Notes: generated from the sequence alone by a model not told the origin. A stretch of DNA of 64,000 nucleotides from Poseidonibacter parvus (GCF_001956695.1 NZ_CP019070.1:1-64000), one strand, 5' to 3'; shown: positions 45,349-55,139, numbered from the stretch's first letter. Numbers and translations are program-made.

Positions 45349-48189
45349 TTAAATATTTTTAGCTTTTGTACACTTGTTTATAAGATAGAATATCGAATTA
45401 TAGTCTAGTCCAGAGTGTTCTGATAGACCTATTTCACATGTTTTTGAAGTTGAAAATGCATATTTTGCATTTTTAATACTTTTTGGTAAATCTCTTAATG
45501 CTGACTCATTTAATTCAGGATAATTAAACCCTCTATCTCCAGCAAATCCACAACATTTTACATCTGCAGGAATTATAACTTCTGTAGAACACATTTGTGC
45601 TAAAGTTTTAAATTTACCTTCTAATCCCATTTTAGCTGAACTACAAGTTGTATGAATTGTAATTGGTTCTGCAATTGGTGTAAAGTCTAAATCATTACTT
45701 AAAAAGTCAAGCGCAAATTCAATTGGTTCATAAAGTTTTAAATCACTTTTAAACTTTTCAATCATTGTTTTTGTACAAGGACTTGTATCACATAATACAG
45801 GATACTCACCATTATTTGTAGCTTTTACTAAGGCCTTTTCAAGCTGTGTAGATTTAGTAGCTCCTGCTTCATTGAATCCTTTTGATGAAAATGGCATTCC
45901 ACAACAAAGATTTGGTAAATTCTCAGGGAAAATAATTTGGTAACCAGCTTTTTGTAATAATTCAACAGTTACATCAAATAATTGTTTTTCTTCAACGCTT
46001 ACATCACTTAATCCCATTGTTCTATTAATACAAGAAGGGAAATAAACCACTTTTTTACTTGAAACTTTTTGCTCAAAGTTTGTATTTATACTAATTGGTT
46101 TTGGTAAAGTTGCATTCCATTTAGCTATTTTTCCTTTTGAAAAATCTCTCATAGTTGATGTTACAGTTTCCATACTAGCAGTTCCAAGTAATTTATGAAC
46201 TGCATTTGCACTACCTAATCCAAACTTCATTCCCTTTAAAGTCATTGAGAAATTATTTGCAATAAAGTTAGCTGTTTTTTTAGCACGAGGACTTAATTGT
46301 TCTGCTCTTAAATGCTTAGTCAAACTTCCTGTATCAATATTTACAGGACAAGCAGATGAACAAAGTGAACATGTTGCACATGTTTCAATTCCATCATATT
46401 GGTATAAATCTCTGTACTCTTTTGCTTCTTCCTCTTTCCCTAATCTCTCTAATCTTGAAATCTCTCTATTGATTACAATTCTTTGTCTTGGTGTTAAAGA
46501 AAGGTCATTTGATGGACATGAAGGTTCACAGAATCCACATTCAATACACTTATCAACTATTTCATTAGTTGCAGGCATTCCTTTTAAGTTTTTAAGATGC
46601 GCTTCTTGGTCATCATTTATAATTACACCTGGATTTAATAAGCCTTTTGGATCAAATAAGCATTTGATTTTTTTCATCATTACATATGCGTCATTACCCC
46701 ATTCAACTTCGATAAATGCAGCCATATTTCTACCAGTTCCATGTTCTGCTTTTAAGCTTCCTTGATATTTTACAGCAACAGAGTGAACAACATCATTCAT
46801 AAAGGCATCATATCTTTTTATCTCTTTTTCATCTGCAAAATCTTGAGTGAATACAAAGTGGAAGTTTCCTTCAAGTGCATGTCCAAAGATTAAAGCTTCA
46901 CTATATTCATGTTTTTTAAATAAATCTTGAAGTTCAAGTGTAGCTTCTGCTAAACACTCAATTGGATATGCAACATCTTCAATAATAACTGTAGTTCCTG
47001 TTTCTCTTACTGCTCCAACTGCTGGAAATAAACCTTTTCTAATTTTCCAATAAAGTGTATATTCTTCTACATCTTTTGTAAAATAAATATCTCTTACAAC
47101 TTTAAAGTCTTCGAGTAAGTTTTGAATTTGTACAGTTTGAATATCAAGGTCTTCATCTGATTTTGCTCTAGTTTCAATTAATAATGCTGTTACATTTTCA
47201 TCAAAATCTTTTATAAATTCAGGCATTGCTGGATCTTCTTCAATACTTCGTAGCCCTGCTCTATCCATTAGCTCAACTGCATCAACAGTAATACTTTTAT
47301 CATCACGTGCAAGTTTTAATTTTGTAACAGCAGAACATGCTTCTTTAATATCTTTAAAATAAATAAGAGCAGATGCTTTATCTTTTAAATCTTCAACTGT
47401 ATAGTAAGTAATTTCTTCAATAAATGCTAATGTTCCTTCAGAACCAATTATTAAATGCTCTAAAATTTCAAACTCATCATCAAAATCAATCAGTGCGTTT
47501 AACGAGTAACCACATGTATTTTTAATTTTGAATTTTCTTTCAATTTTTGCCCGTAATTCTTCATTGTTTTTAGTGTCTTGTGAAAATTGCTTTAAGTCTT
47601 TTAAAAACTCTCCATGAGTTACTCTAAAAGCATTTCTACTTGTCTCACATGATGTATCAAGTTTTGTACCATCAGCGAAAATCAACTTCATTGATTTTAA
47701 CGTTTTATATGAGTTTTGTGAAATACCACAACACATACCAGATGCGTTATTAGCTGCAATTCCACCAATCATTGCTGCATTAATAGATGCTGGATCTGGT
47801 CCAATTTTCTTTGAATATGGAGATAATAAATTATTAACTTGTGCACCTGTAAGTGCTGGTTGTAATGAGATATAACTTTTATCATCTGAAATTTTAAAGT
47901 CTGTAAATTTTCTTGAAGTTACTATTAAAATAGAATCACTAATAGCTTGTCCAGATAGGGAAGTTCCAGCTGCTCTAAATGTAATACTTAACTCTAATTC
48001 ATTTGATAATTCAATGATATCTTGAACCTCTTTTGCATTATCAGTTTTAATTACTATTTTTGGAATTAATCTATAAAAAGAAGCATCTGTTCCATATGCT
48101 AATGTATGTAGCTTATCTGTAAAGATATTTGTTTTTTCAATCTTTTTTGAAATTTGATTATAAAAGTTTAAATATTTACCTTCTAACAT
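45349..48189 (-). CDS. D-lactate dehydrogenase, FAD and Fe-S type (Dld-II)
   Basis: A 946-residue membrane-associated flavo-iron-sulfur enzyme, probably oxidising D-lactate or another 2-hydroxy acid to feed the quinone pool. The FAD-binding-4 domain has FRAAGTSLSGQAIS (about 75) and GPDPASINAAMIGGIAANNA. An FAD-oxidase C domain follows. Two 4Fe-4S motifs (CIECGFCEPSCP and CATCSLCSSACP) come next, then two CCG domains (CCGMPFSSKGF and CCGFAGDRGF). This single-chain layout fits GlcD-type Dld-II. Glycolate oxidase is an alternative. It is the last gene of the lactate locus, after the TRAP genes and a small ORF. Confidence 0.88.
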   Translation of the reverse strand: MLEGKYLNFYNQISKKIEKTNIFTDKLHTLAYGTDASFYRLIPKIVIKTDNAKEVQDIIELSNELELSITFRAAGTSLSGQAISDSILIVTSRKFTDFKISDDKSYISLQPALTGAQVNNLLSPYSKKIGPDPASINAAMIGGIAANNASGMCCGISQNSYKTLKSMKLIFADGTKLDTSCETSRNAFRVTHGEFLKDLKQFSQDTKNNEELRAKIERKFKIKNTCGYSLNALIDFDDEFEILEHLIIGSEGTLAFIEEITYYTVEDLKDKASALIYFKDIKEACSAVTKLKLARDDKSITVDAVELMDRAGLRSIEEDPAMPEFIKDFDENVTALLIETRAKSDEDLDIQTVQIQNLLEDFKVVRDIYFTKDVEEYTLYWKIRKGLFPAVGAVRETGTTVIIEDVAYPIECLAEATLELQDLFKKHEYSEALIFGHALEGNFHFVFTQDFADEKEIKRYDAFMNDVVHSVAVKYQGSLKAEHGTGRNMAAFIEVEWGNDAYVMMKKIKCLFDPKGLLNPGVIINDDQEAHLKNLKGMPATNEIVDKCIECGFCEPSCPSNDLSLTPRQRIVINREISRLERLGKEEEAKEYRDLYQYDGIETCATCSLCSSACPVNIDTGSLTKHLRAEQLSPRAKKTANFIANNFSMTLKGMKFGLGSANAVHKLLGTASMETVTSTMRDFSKGKIAKWNATLPKPISINTNFEQKVSSKKVVYFPSCINRTMGLSDVSVEEKQLFDVTVELLQKAGYQIIFPENLPNLCCGMPFSSKGFNEAGATKSTQLEKALVKATNNGEYPVLCDTSPCTKTMIEKFKSDLKLYEPIEFALDFLSNDLDFTPIAEPITIHTTCSSAKMGLEGKFKTLAQMCSTEVIIPADVKCCGFAGDRGFNYPELNESALRDLPKSIKNAKYAFSTSKTCEIGLSEHSGLDYNSIFYLINKCTKAKNI

Positions 48190-48250
48190 GTTTTATCCTT
48201 TAGTTTTTAATTATATTTAGTTTTGATTAAAATTGTTTAAAAATAAAGTA

Positions 48251-48367
48251 TTATTCTAGTCTTGGTACTGTATATATTCTTTGTTGTGGATCGTATATAA
48301 AAGCAAACATTCTATCTTTGCTTTTATATATGATGTTTGAAAGTAGTTTTTGAATTAATAAATTCAT
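48251..48367 (-). CDS. Small 38-residue protein between dctM and dld
   Basis: A short frame beginning at ATG 48365-48367 (MNLLIQKLLSNIIYKSKDRM). AGGAG lies eight bases upstream; an ATG six bases earlier is too close to it. The product is basic and amphipathic, with a C-terminal FIYDPQQRIYTVPRLE. The family was not recognised. It sits directly after the dctM terminator hairpin and 62 bp before the dehydrogenase ATG. Its good ribosome site and location argue that it is a real small gene, possibly reached by readthrough. Confidence 0.55.
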   Translation of the reverse strand: MNLLIQKLLSNIIYKSKDRMFAFIYDPQQRIYTVPRLE

Positions 48368-48385
48368 AGGCATATCTCCTATTAT

Positions 48386-48414
48386 AAAAACAAAAGGTCT
48401 AGCCTTTTGTTTTT
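48386..48414 (-). terminator. Terminator / attenuator after dctM
   Basis: A perfect 12-bp stem (48386-48397 with 48403-48414; AAAAACAAAAGG / CCTTTTGTTTTT, loop TCTAG) with a T run on the minus strand. It lies just after the dctM stop and immediately before the ribosome site of the 38-residue ORF. Confidence 0.8.
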
Positions 48415-48419
48415 AATTT

Positions 48420-49787
48420 TTATCCAGCTGTACTTGGATTAATTCCGAAGAACTCTGGGTAGAAAGCAATTAACATCAATACTATAACTTGAATTATAAT
48501 AAATGGTATTACTCCTTTATAAATCTGTATAGTTCTAACAGTTGCTGGAACTACTCCTTTTAAATAGAATAAGGAGAATCCAAACGGTGGCGTTAAGAAC
48601 GATGTTTGTAAGTTCATAGCAATTAAAATAGCAAACCAAACAGGGTTAATATCTAAATTCATTGCAATTGGAACTAATATAGGAACAATAATATACGAAA
48701 TCTCAACGAAGTCAATAAAGAACCCTAATACTAAAATAGCTAACATTGTAAAGATAATGAATCCCCATTTCTCATCACCAGGTAAGCTCATCATAAAGTG
48801 TTCAACTATTTCATCTCCACCTGTATATGTAAATACCATTGAGAATGCTGTTGCACCAATTAGAATACCAAATACCATTGAAGTAATTTTAACTGATTCT
48901 AAAGATGCTTCTTTTACCATTTGAAGTGAGAATGTTTTATAAACAAGTGCAAGACCAACTGCTCCTAAACATCCTACTGCAGATGATTCAGTTGGTGTTG
49001 CAACACCTGCAAAAATTGAACCAAGTACTAATAAAATTAGTGTTAAAGATGGAATAATATCAATTAAAGCTCTTATTACTTGTTTACTTTTAGACCCACG
49101 ACTAGGATCTGCTGGAATTGCAGGAGCCATATCTTTATTAAAAAATGATACTACAACAATATATAAGATATATGCACCAACAAGTGCAAGTCCTGGACCA
49201 ATTGCTGCTTTAAATAAATCTCCAACAGGTACTTGGAATACATCTCCTAAAATAATTAAAACAATTGAAGGAGGAATAATTTGTCCTAATGTCCCAGAAG
49301 CACAAATAGTACCACAAGCAAGAGGAGTATTATATTTATACTTCATCATTACAGGAAGTGAAATAACACCCATAGCAACAACAGAAGCACCAACAACACC
49401 AGTAGATGCTGCAAGTAATGCACCAACTAATACAGTAGAAATTGCAACTCCACCTCTAATTTCTCCAAATAAGAATCCCATAGATTCTAAAAGTCTCTCT
49501 GCAAGTCCAGTTTTTTGTAAAACAATACCCATGAATATAAACATTGGAACTGCCATTAAAATTGTATTTTGCATAATTGACATAATTCTAAATGGCATAA
49601 AGTCAAACATTAATAGACCTTCTTCAAAACCGTCTATTAAAGCTACGTCTAAACCATCATCAAAACCAATTTCAATAATACCAGCAATTATTCCAAATAA
49701 TACAGAAACAGCTGCAAATGTAAATGCTACAGGGAAACCAAATAGTAGCATTATAAGTGCAGCAAAAAACATTATAATTCCTACCAT
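48420..49787 (-). CDS. dctM: TRAP transporter large permease DctM
   Basis: Ion-coupled membrane subunit of a TRAP importer, 455 residues with 12 or more helices. Conserved stretches include FGFPVAFTFAAVSVLFGI, VPMFIFMGIVLQKTGLAE, GTLGQIIPPSIVLIILGD and LGFFIDFVEISYIIVPILVP. It carries an acidic extra loop near residue 40 (FDDGLDVALIDGFEEGL), seen in TakP-associated permeases. The gene begins at the last base of dctQ (1-bp overlap). With the TakP-like binding protein it should import 2-oxoacids, lactate or related acids. Confidence 0.92.
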   Translation of the reverse strand: MVGIIMFFAALIMLLFGFPVAFTFAAVSVLFGIIAGIIEIGFDDGLDVALIDGFEEGLLMFDFMPFRIMSIMQNTILMAVPMFIFMGIVLQKTGLAERLLESMGFLFGEIRGGVAISTVLVGALLAASTGVVGASVVAMGVISLPVMMKYKYNTPLACGTICASGTLGQIIPPSIVLIILGDVFQVPVGDLFKAAIGPGLALVGAYILYIVVVSFFNKDMAPAIPADPSRGSKSKQVIRALIDIIPSLTLILLVLGSIFAGVATPTESSAVGCLGAVGLALVYKTFSLQMVKEASLESVKITSMVFGILIGATAFSMVFTYTGGDEIVEHFMMSLPGDEKWGFIIFTMLAILVLGFFIDFVEISYIIVPILVPIAMNLDINPVWFAILIAMNLQTSFLTPPFGFSLFYLKGVVPATVRTIQIYKGVIPFIIIQVIVLMLIAFYPEFFGINPSTAG

Positions 49788-50383
49788 TATTTATCTCCTT
49801 TGTGGTGTAAGTCATCATCTAATTTGTGAACTTCATCAACCATGTGTTCAATATCTCCATTTACCATATGAGGTGCAACTGGATGTAAACCTTTGTATAC
49901 ATTTAGATTTTTTATAAAAAATCCAATTGATGTAATAATTAGTAAGAAAAATGATATTGGAATTAATGATTTAACTAACCATCTATTCGTAAGCCCACCT
50001 GGATCACCACTTTGCTCTCCTGATTGGTAAGCTTCAATAACATAATCAATTGAACCAAAACCAATTAATACTGAAATTGGTAATATGAATAATACAACAC
50101 CAACCATGTTAATTATTGCTTTTTTCTTATCTTTTAATGTATCGTAGATTAAATCCACTCTTACATGACCATCTTCTTTTAGCGTATATGAAATACCTAA
50201 AAGTATAATTACTGAAAATAGATGCCATTCCATTTCTTGCATAGCAATACTTCCTGATCTAAAAAAGTATCTCATAACTACATCATAAAATACGTTTAGT
50301 ATCATAAGTACCATTACTATTGCAGTAATATACCCTATAATATTGGCAAATTTATCAAAACCTTTTTCTAGTTTTAACAGCAT
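49787..50383 (-). CDS. dctQ: TRAP transporter small permease DctQ
   Basis: A 198-residue four-helix membrane subunit. It has the family core RSGSIAMQEMEWHLF (conserved Trp/Glu) and GHVRVDLIYD. A histidine- and acid-rich tail (VDEVHKLDDDLHHKGDK) extends beyond the usual end. It overlaps dctM by one base. A hairpin separates it from dctP, so the permease mRNA may be less abundant than that for the binding protein. Confidence 0.9.
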   Translation of the reverse strand: MLLKLEKGFDKFANIIGYITAIVMVLMILNVFYDVVMRYFFRSGSIAMQEMEWHLFSVIILLGISYTLKEDGHVRVDLIYDTLKDKKKAIINMVGVVLFILPISVLIGFGSIDYVIEAYQSGEQSGDPGGLTNRWLVKSLIPISFFLLIITSIGFFIKNLNVYKGLHPVAPHMVNGDIEHMVDEVHKLDDDLHHKGDK

Positions 50384-50470
50384 AAAAATCCTTTTGAGTG
50401 TTCTTAATAAGTCGAATAAATATAAATATATTGTATATATTTATAACACTTATTCTTTTCTAAGATGAGT

Positions 50471-50500
50471 ATTTTAACCCTCTTTTATGAGGGTTAAAAT
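50471..50500 (-). terminator. Intercistronic hairpin between dctP and dctQ
   Basis: A perfect 12-bp stem (50471-50482 with 50489-50500; ATTTTAACCCTC / GAGGGTTAAAAT, 6-nt loop) 18 bp after the dctP stop. The minus-strand tail has only a partial T run, suggesting partial termination or 3'-end protection of the dctP message. Confidence 0.7.
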
Positions 50501-50518
50501 TTCGACAGCGTATTATAT

Positions 50519-51589
50519 CTATTTTAAGTTGTCTTTTAAATATAAGTAATCAGACATTTTAGTCCATTCTCTAGCTTTCTTTTGGTAAGCAGCTTGTGAA
50601 TCTAATACTTCTTTTAATAATGGTTGACCTTTAGTTTTTTCAACTAATAACTCAGCATTTGCTTTTTTCATAGCATCCATAACTTCTTTAGGGAAAGTTT
50701 TGATTTTAATATTTGGATAGTCTTTTTCAATTTTAGACCATGCTTCAGAACTCATGTGGTAGTTTTGAATATACATATCATATGCAGATAATTTCATTGC
50801 TGTTACTAAAATAGTTTGTAAATGTTTTGGTAACTTGTTGAATTTTCTTTCATTAACTAAAAATTGTAATTCAGTTGCTGGCTCATGCCATCCTGTATAG
50901 TAGTAAGGAGCAATTTTATTGAATCCCATTTTAATATCCATACCAGGTCCAACCCATTCAAGAGCGTCAATAGTACCTCTTTCTAGTGATGTATATAACT
51001 CACCAGATGCGATATTAGTAACTGTAAGACCTAATTTTGCCATGATTTCACCAGCAAATCCAGGAATTCTCATTTTAAGACCTTTTAAATCATCAACAGT
51101 CTTAATTTCTTTTCTGAACCATCCACCCATTTGGTTTCCAGTGTTTCCACCAGGGAATGATAATACTTTATGTTTTTTATAAGCTTTTTTCATTAAGTCC
51201 ATACCACCACCGTGATAGAACCATGCATATTGCTCAGGTGTAGTCATACCAAATGGCATAGTTGTAAATGGTAAAGTATTAATATCTTTACCTTTCCAGT
51301 AATATGATGCAGAGTGACCCATATCATACTGACCACCTTTAACCATATCTAAAATTCCAAGTGCTGCTTTATGTTTATTTGAAGCGTCAACTCTAATTTT
51401 TAATTGTCCTTGAGACATTTCTTCAACCATTTTAGCCATATTAGTTGGTGTATCATAGAATGGGCTTAATGTAGATCCCCATGTAGTAGCAAGCTTCCAC
51501 TTGTATACTTTATCTTTAGCAACTGCTGCTGTACTTAATCCCGCAACTAGTGCAGAAGTAAGAAGTAATTTAGTTGTAGTTTTTAACAT
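50519..51589 (-). CDS. dctP: TRAP transporter periplasmic substrate-binding protein DctP (TakP-like)
   Basis: Binds the solute and delivers it to DctQM. The 356-residue protein has a signal peptide (KTTTKLLLTSALVAGLSTAA). Its motifs follow the 2-oxoacid/lactate-binding TakP type: FPGGNTGNQMGGWFRKEI, KGLKMRIPG (ligand-anchoring Arg) and LERGTIDALEWVGPG. An ATG at 51595 is only three bases from AAGGAG, so the next ATG at 51589 (MLKTTTK) is preferred. The upstream region holds the motif shared with lutA. The first gene of dctPQM. Confidence 0.93.
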   Translation of the reverse strand: MLKTTTKLLLTSALVAGLSTAAVAKDKVYKWKLATTWGSTLSPFYDTPTNMAKMVEEMSQGQLKIRVDASNKHKAALGILDMVKGGQYDMGHSASYYWKGKDINTLPFTTMPFGMTTPEQYAWFYHGGGMDLMKKAYKKHKVLSFPGGNTGNQMGGWFRKEIKTVDDLKGLKMRIPGFAGEIMAKLGLTVTNIASGELYTSLERGTIDALEWVGPGMDIKMGFNKIAPYYYTGWHEPATELQFLVNERKFNKLPKHLQTILVTAMKLSAYDMYIQNYHMSSEAWSKIEKDYPNIKIKTFPKEVMDAMKKANAELLVEKTKGQPLLKEVLDSQAAYQKKAREWTKMSDYLYLKDNLK

Positions 51590-51637
51590 GATCATTTTCT
51601 CCTTAGATTTGTTATGCGTAAAGTTTAACTACAAGAA

Positions 51638-51660
51638 ATGAAAATGATATGATATTTTAT
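51638..51660 (-). promoter_or_regulatory. Candidate operator upstream of dctP, shared with lutA
   Basis: A 23-bp element 49-71 bp upstream of dctP that matches the lutA element at 21 of 23 positions. On the minus strand it reads ATAAAA then TATCAT, five bases, TTTCAT. The two half sites start 11 bp apart, as for OmpR-family regulators. No other copy was seen in the window by eye. The binding protein is inferred to be the adjacent response regulator. Confidence 0.6.
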
Positions 51661-51687
51661 GTGATAAATGTAAAATTTATGTAGAAA

Positions 51688-52332
51688 TTAGCTAGTTTTG
51701 AAAATATATCCAGTATCTACTACTGTTTCAATATAATCATTAGAAAGAATTTTTCTTAATCTTCGAATTAAAGATCGTATAGATTCTAAAGATGCAAAAC
51801 TTCCTTCCCAAACATAATTTTCAATTGCTTCGTAAGATAAAACTTGATTTCTTTTAGTTAAAAAGAGATTTAGAAGTAGCCTTTCTTTTTTTGTTAATCT
51901 TTGCTCTTTATCATTTATAAATATCAAAGATGATTTATAATCAAAATAACAATTCTCATCAAAATAGATTAAGTCATCTTGTATTTTACAAAACTTTTCT
52001 ATTTTTATTTCAAGTTCATCTATAAAAAATGGTTTTTTTAAATAGTCATTACATCCAAAGTCATAAGATTGTTTGATATCATTAAGTTCAACACTAGCAG
52101 AAATTATAATTACAGGTATATCTTTGTAGAACTCTCTAATTTTCTTTAATATTTTAATCCCATCAATATTTGGAACATTTATATCTAAAATAAAGCAACT
52201 ATATCCATCAGCTATTTTTTCTATTGCATCTGCTCCATCCACACAAGATTGAACTTTATAGCCTTTTAGTTTTAACCTTTTAGTAATAGTGTCATTTAAC
52301 TTTTTATTATCTTCTAGTAGTAAGATTTTCAT
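51688..52332 (-). CDS. OmpR-family response regulator of the lactate locus
   Basis: A 214-residue regulator. The receiver has LLEDNK, phosphoacceptor Asp in FILDINVPN, Ser in IIISAS and Lys in YLKKPF. The C-terminal winged helix has LTKKERLLLNLFLTKRNQ and a TVVDTGYIFKTS end. The gene is 1 bp from the sensor kinase and lies upstream of dctP. It is the obvious candidate to bind the element shared by the dctP and lutA promoters. Confidence 0.9.
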   Translation of the reverse strand: MKILLLEDNKKLNDTITKRLKLKGYKVQSCVDGADAIEKIADGYSCFILDINVPNIDGIKILKKIREFYKDIPVIIISASVELNDIKQSYDFGCNDYLKKPFFIDELEIKIEKFCKIQDDLIYFDENCYFDYKSSLIFINDKEQRLTKKERLLLNLFLTKRNQVLSYEAIENYVWEGSFASLESIRSLIRRLRKILSNDYIETVVDTGYIFKTS

Positions 52333-52333
52333 T

Positions 52334-54526
52334 TTAAACCTTTTTATGAGGTAGTCTAATTGTAAAAATTACATTATCATCTTCATTTCTAACTGTAATT
52401 GTTCCCCTCATTTTATCTTCAATAATTACTTTTGCCATATAAAGACCAAGGCCTGTTCCATCTGCTTTTGTAGTAAAGTATGGTTGAAAGATAGAGTGTA
52501 TTATTGTTTCATCAATTTTACCTGCATCATCAATAATTTCTATGCTATTATAATTAATACATCTTTCAATATTAATTTGAATATTACCTTTTTTATTTTC
52601 ATCTTGCTGCTTATCTATAATTTTATTTTTTGCATTATTTACAAGGTTTAGTAAAACTTGTTTAAACTCGTTCTCATAACCGTAGATTAAAAGTTCTTCA
52701 TCTTTATTTTTATAATTAAAACTCATTTCTATATTAGAATAGAATATTTGTTTTCCAATAATTTCGTTTATTTCGTTTAAAGATTTAGAAATTGAGAAGA
52801 GTTTCTTTTTTGTTGAGGGTTTTAAGAAGTTTCTAAAATCATTTAAAGTTCTAGACATATATTTAATTTGAACCATTGAGTCTTTTACAAAATCATTTAC
52901 TTCTATATCTTTTAATTCATTTAATAAATATGATGTTTGTATATCTTGAACTAATGCTGATAGCTCTACAAGTGGTTCATTCCATTGATGTGCAATTGCC
53001 GCAATCATATCACCCATTTCAGCTAATTTACTTTGTTGTATTAAGAACTGTTTTTGTTGAACACTTTCAGTTATATCATCCATAATACAAACTATTCCAC
53101 CAACACTTTGATCTATGTTTTTATAAACAGCTTTATTCAAAATGATATGTTTCATTTGATTTGACGCTGTGTAAAATGTAAATTCTGAAGTAGAAGTTGA
53201 GAATGTATTTAACAACTCTTTATCAATTATTGTGTTTTTTGATGCAACTTCATTTGTAAAAAAATCAAAGGCAGTTTTACCTATGATTTGATCTCTATGT
53301 TCATTTACTAAGTTTGCAAAAGCTAAGTTACAACCTAAAAACTTTCCATGAATATTTTTATAATAAATTGGATTAGGAATAGTATCTAATAATACTTTAT
53401 CAAATTCTAACCTATTAGATAGCGCTCTTTCTACTTTTAATCTTCTTTGAATATTAGCACGAAGAGTGACAACAATAATACTTAATACCAAAATAATCAA
53501 AATTGCTAAAATAAAAAACTGTGTAACTTTTTTATATTCTGAACTTGGCTGATTTGTTAATATATAATCATCTACATGTTTTGTTATATCTATATTAAAC
53601 CTATTTAATTCATTATAATCAAACATATATTCGTTAGGTGATTTTTCTAAAATTGGTATTTGGGAAATCTTTTTTCCATTTAATATTTCAAGTGCCATTT
53701 TTGATACAGCTTCTCCTTGACCAATTGCAGAAGTTAAAAGTCCACCTACAATTCCATAATTCAAATAAAAATCCCAAAGACCATAAATTGGAACATGGCT
53801 GGCTTCTCTGATTTTGGTAAAGCTTTGTTTATATGTAAAATATTTACCTGTTGTATCTTTAAACAATAAAACAAATAAAACAGCAGTATCTTCCCCTAAT
53901 TTTGAAACTTTTTTTGCAATTCCCTCGATTTCTAAATTATCAATATATTCAATTTCAAAATCTTTTTTGTATTTTTGAATAATAGGTCTTAAATCTCTTT
54001 TTACTGCATAACCTGTTTTAGAATTATCATTTATTATTACTAGTTTTTTTAAATTTGGGTGTAAGTCTTTTATTAACTCAAAGTTTTTTTCTAAGTCTAC
54101 TTGCTCAACTACACCTGTCATATATTTTTTCATATAGTTTTGTTCTAAAAATGCTTTATCAAAATTGTTTATTCCACAAAAAAGAACAGGCAAGTTCTCA
54201 AAGAGATAAGTATGATAGTTAATTACAAAATCAAAAGCATTATTATCACTTGCAATTATTAAATCAAAGCTTCTTTTTTGAAATTGTTGTTTGTAAAGTT
54301 TTGCAAGTTGGTCTAAATATATTGGATCAGCAACTCTTTTTGTATCCATATATACAGTTGTAAGTTCTATATTTTCGTGCGATTTAAACTCTTTTTCAAT
54401 GGTTTTAGAAATATCATCACTCCAAACATATCCTTTATGATATGAATGAAGTAATAAAACCTCTTTTGGTTCTTGTCCTAAAACAAATGTAATAAAAATT
54501 AAGCTAAATAGTATTATTTTTTTCAT
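52334..54526 (-). CDS. Hybrid-input sensor histidine kinase (ABC-substrate-binding-like sensor, PAS)
   Basis: A 730-residue kinase. It has a signal peptide (1-17) and a periplasmic domain (about 18-325) of the ABC_sub_bind type (VLLLHSYHKGYVWSDDI, FDLIIASDNNAFDFVI). A membrane helix (about 333-355), a PAS domain (about 375-480) and a HisKA-like segment with AAIAHQWNEPLVELSALVQD follow. The HATPase has NNAKNKII, IDDAGKIDE and DGTGLGLYMAKV. The sensor probably binds a small organic acid in the periplasm. It lies between lutC and its response regulator, all in one direction. The ligand, perhaps lactate, is inference. Confidence 0.87.
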   Translation of the reverse strand: MKKIILFSLIFITFVLGQEPKEVLLLHSYHKGYVWSDDISKTIEKEFKSHENIELTTVYMDTKRVADPIYLDQLAKLYKQQFQKRSFDLIIASDNNAFDFVINYHTYLFENLPVLFCGINNFDKAFLEQNYMKKYMTGVVEQVDLEKNFELIKDLHPNLKKLVIINDNSKTGYAVKRDLRPIIQKYKKDFEIEYIDNLEIEGIAKKVSKLGEDTAVLFVLLFKDTTGKYFTYKQSFTKIREASHVPIYGLWDFYLNYGIVGGLLTSAIGQGEAVSKMALEILNGKKISQIPILEKSPNEYMFDYNELNRFNIDITKHVDDYILTNQPSSEYKKVTQFFILAILIILVLSIIVVTLRANIQRRLKVERALSNRLEFDKVLLDTIPNPIYYKNIHGKFLGCNLAFANLVNEHRDQIIGKTAFDFFTNEVASKNTIIDKELLNTFSTSTSEFTFYTASNQMKHIILNKAVYKNIDQSVGGIVCIMDDITESVQQKQFLIQQSKLAEMGDMIAAIAHQWNEPLVELSALVQDIQTSYLLNELKDIEVNDFVKDSMVQIKYMSRTLNDFRNFLKPSTKKKLFSISKSLNEINEIIGKQIFYSNIEMSFNYKNKDEELLIYGYENEFKQVLLNLVNNAKNKIIDKQQDENKKGNIQINIERCINYNSIEIIDDAGKIDETIIHSIFQPYFTTKADGTGLGLYMAKVIIEDKMRGTITVRNEDDNVIFTIRLPHKKV

Positions 54527-54551
54527 TTATACCTTCTATTTAGCTATTATA

Positions 54552-55139
54552 TCAAGATTTTGTAAAAATTACATAACCAGATTTTGGACCATGAGCACCG
54601 ATAACTAGTGACTGCTCTATATCTGCTGTTTTAGAAGGTCCTGAAATGAATACACCATAGCCAGTATTTTCAAAATTTATTTTTTCATATGCTTCATGCA
54701 TATTTGAAACAATTTCTTTTTCATCTATTACAATTACAATATTTTGTGCAATAAAATATAAAGACCTATGTCTATTATCTTCATTTTTCATCCAAATAGC
54801 ACCATTTTCAGCAACTGCAAAATTTCCTTTTACTACTGCTAAATCTATATTTTTTAAATTATGAGCATCATCTTCTTCATTTGCATTAAAATTGCTTAGA
54901 GTAAAACCATCAACATTTGAAGCAATTTGTTTTTCATCTTTATATAATTCTTTAATAGTTTTATCTAAATCTTTTTTATCAATTACTAAAGCTTTTCCTC
55001 CAACACTTTCAATCATTGTAGAAAATTTCTCATGTTTTTTTTCAAAAGTTATTCCAAAGTTTTCATAAGAAGGAAGTTCTACATCAACAGCTACATTATT
55101 CTTTTTAATGTTTTGTAGTATTTTTTCTTTACTAGTCAT
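54552..55139 (-). CDS. lutC: Lactate utilisation protein C (LUD domain)
   Basis: A 195-residue cytosolic LUD-domain protein, third subunit of the LutABC L-lactate oxidation complex. It shows KGNFAVAENGAIWMKNED, IVIVIDEKEIV and the C-terminal GVFISGPSKTADIEQSLVIG, all typical. The ATG overlaps the lutB stop by 8 bp. Its activity depends on LutA and LutB, encoded immediately upstream. Confidence 0.9.
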   Translation of the reverse strand: MTSKEKILQNIKKNNVAVDVELPSYENFGITFEKKHEKFSTMIESVGGKALVIDKKDLDKTIKELYKDEKQIASNVDGFTLSNFNANEEDDAHNLKNIDLAVVKGNFAVAENGAIWMKNEDNRHRSLYFIAQNIVIVIDEKEIVSNMHEAYEKINFENTGYGVFISGPSKTADIEQSLVIGAHGPKSGYVIFTKS

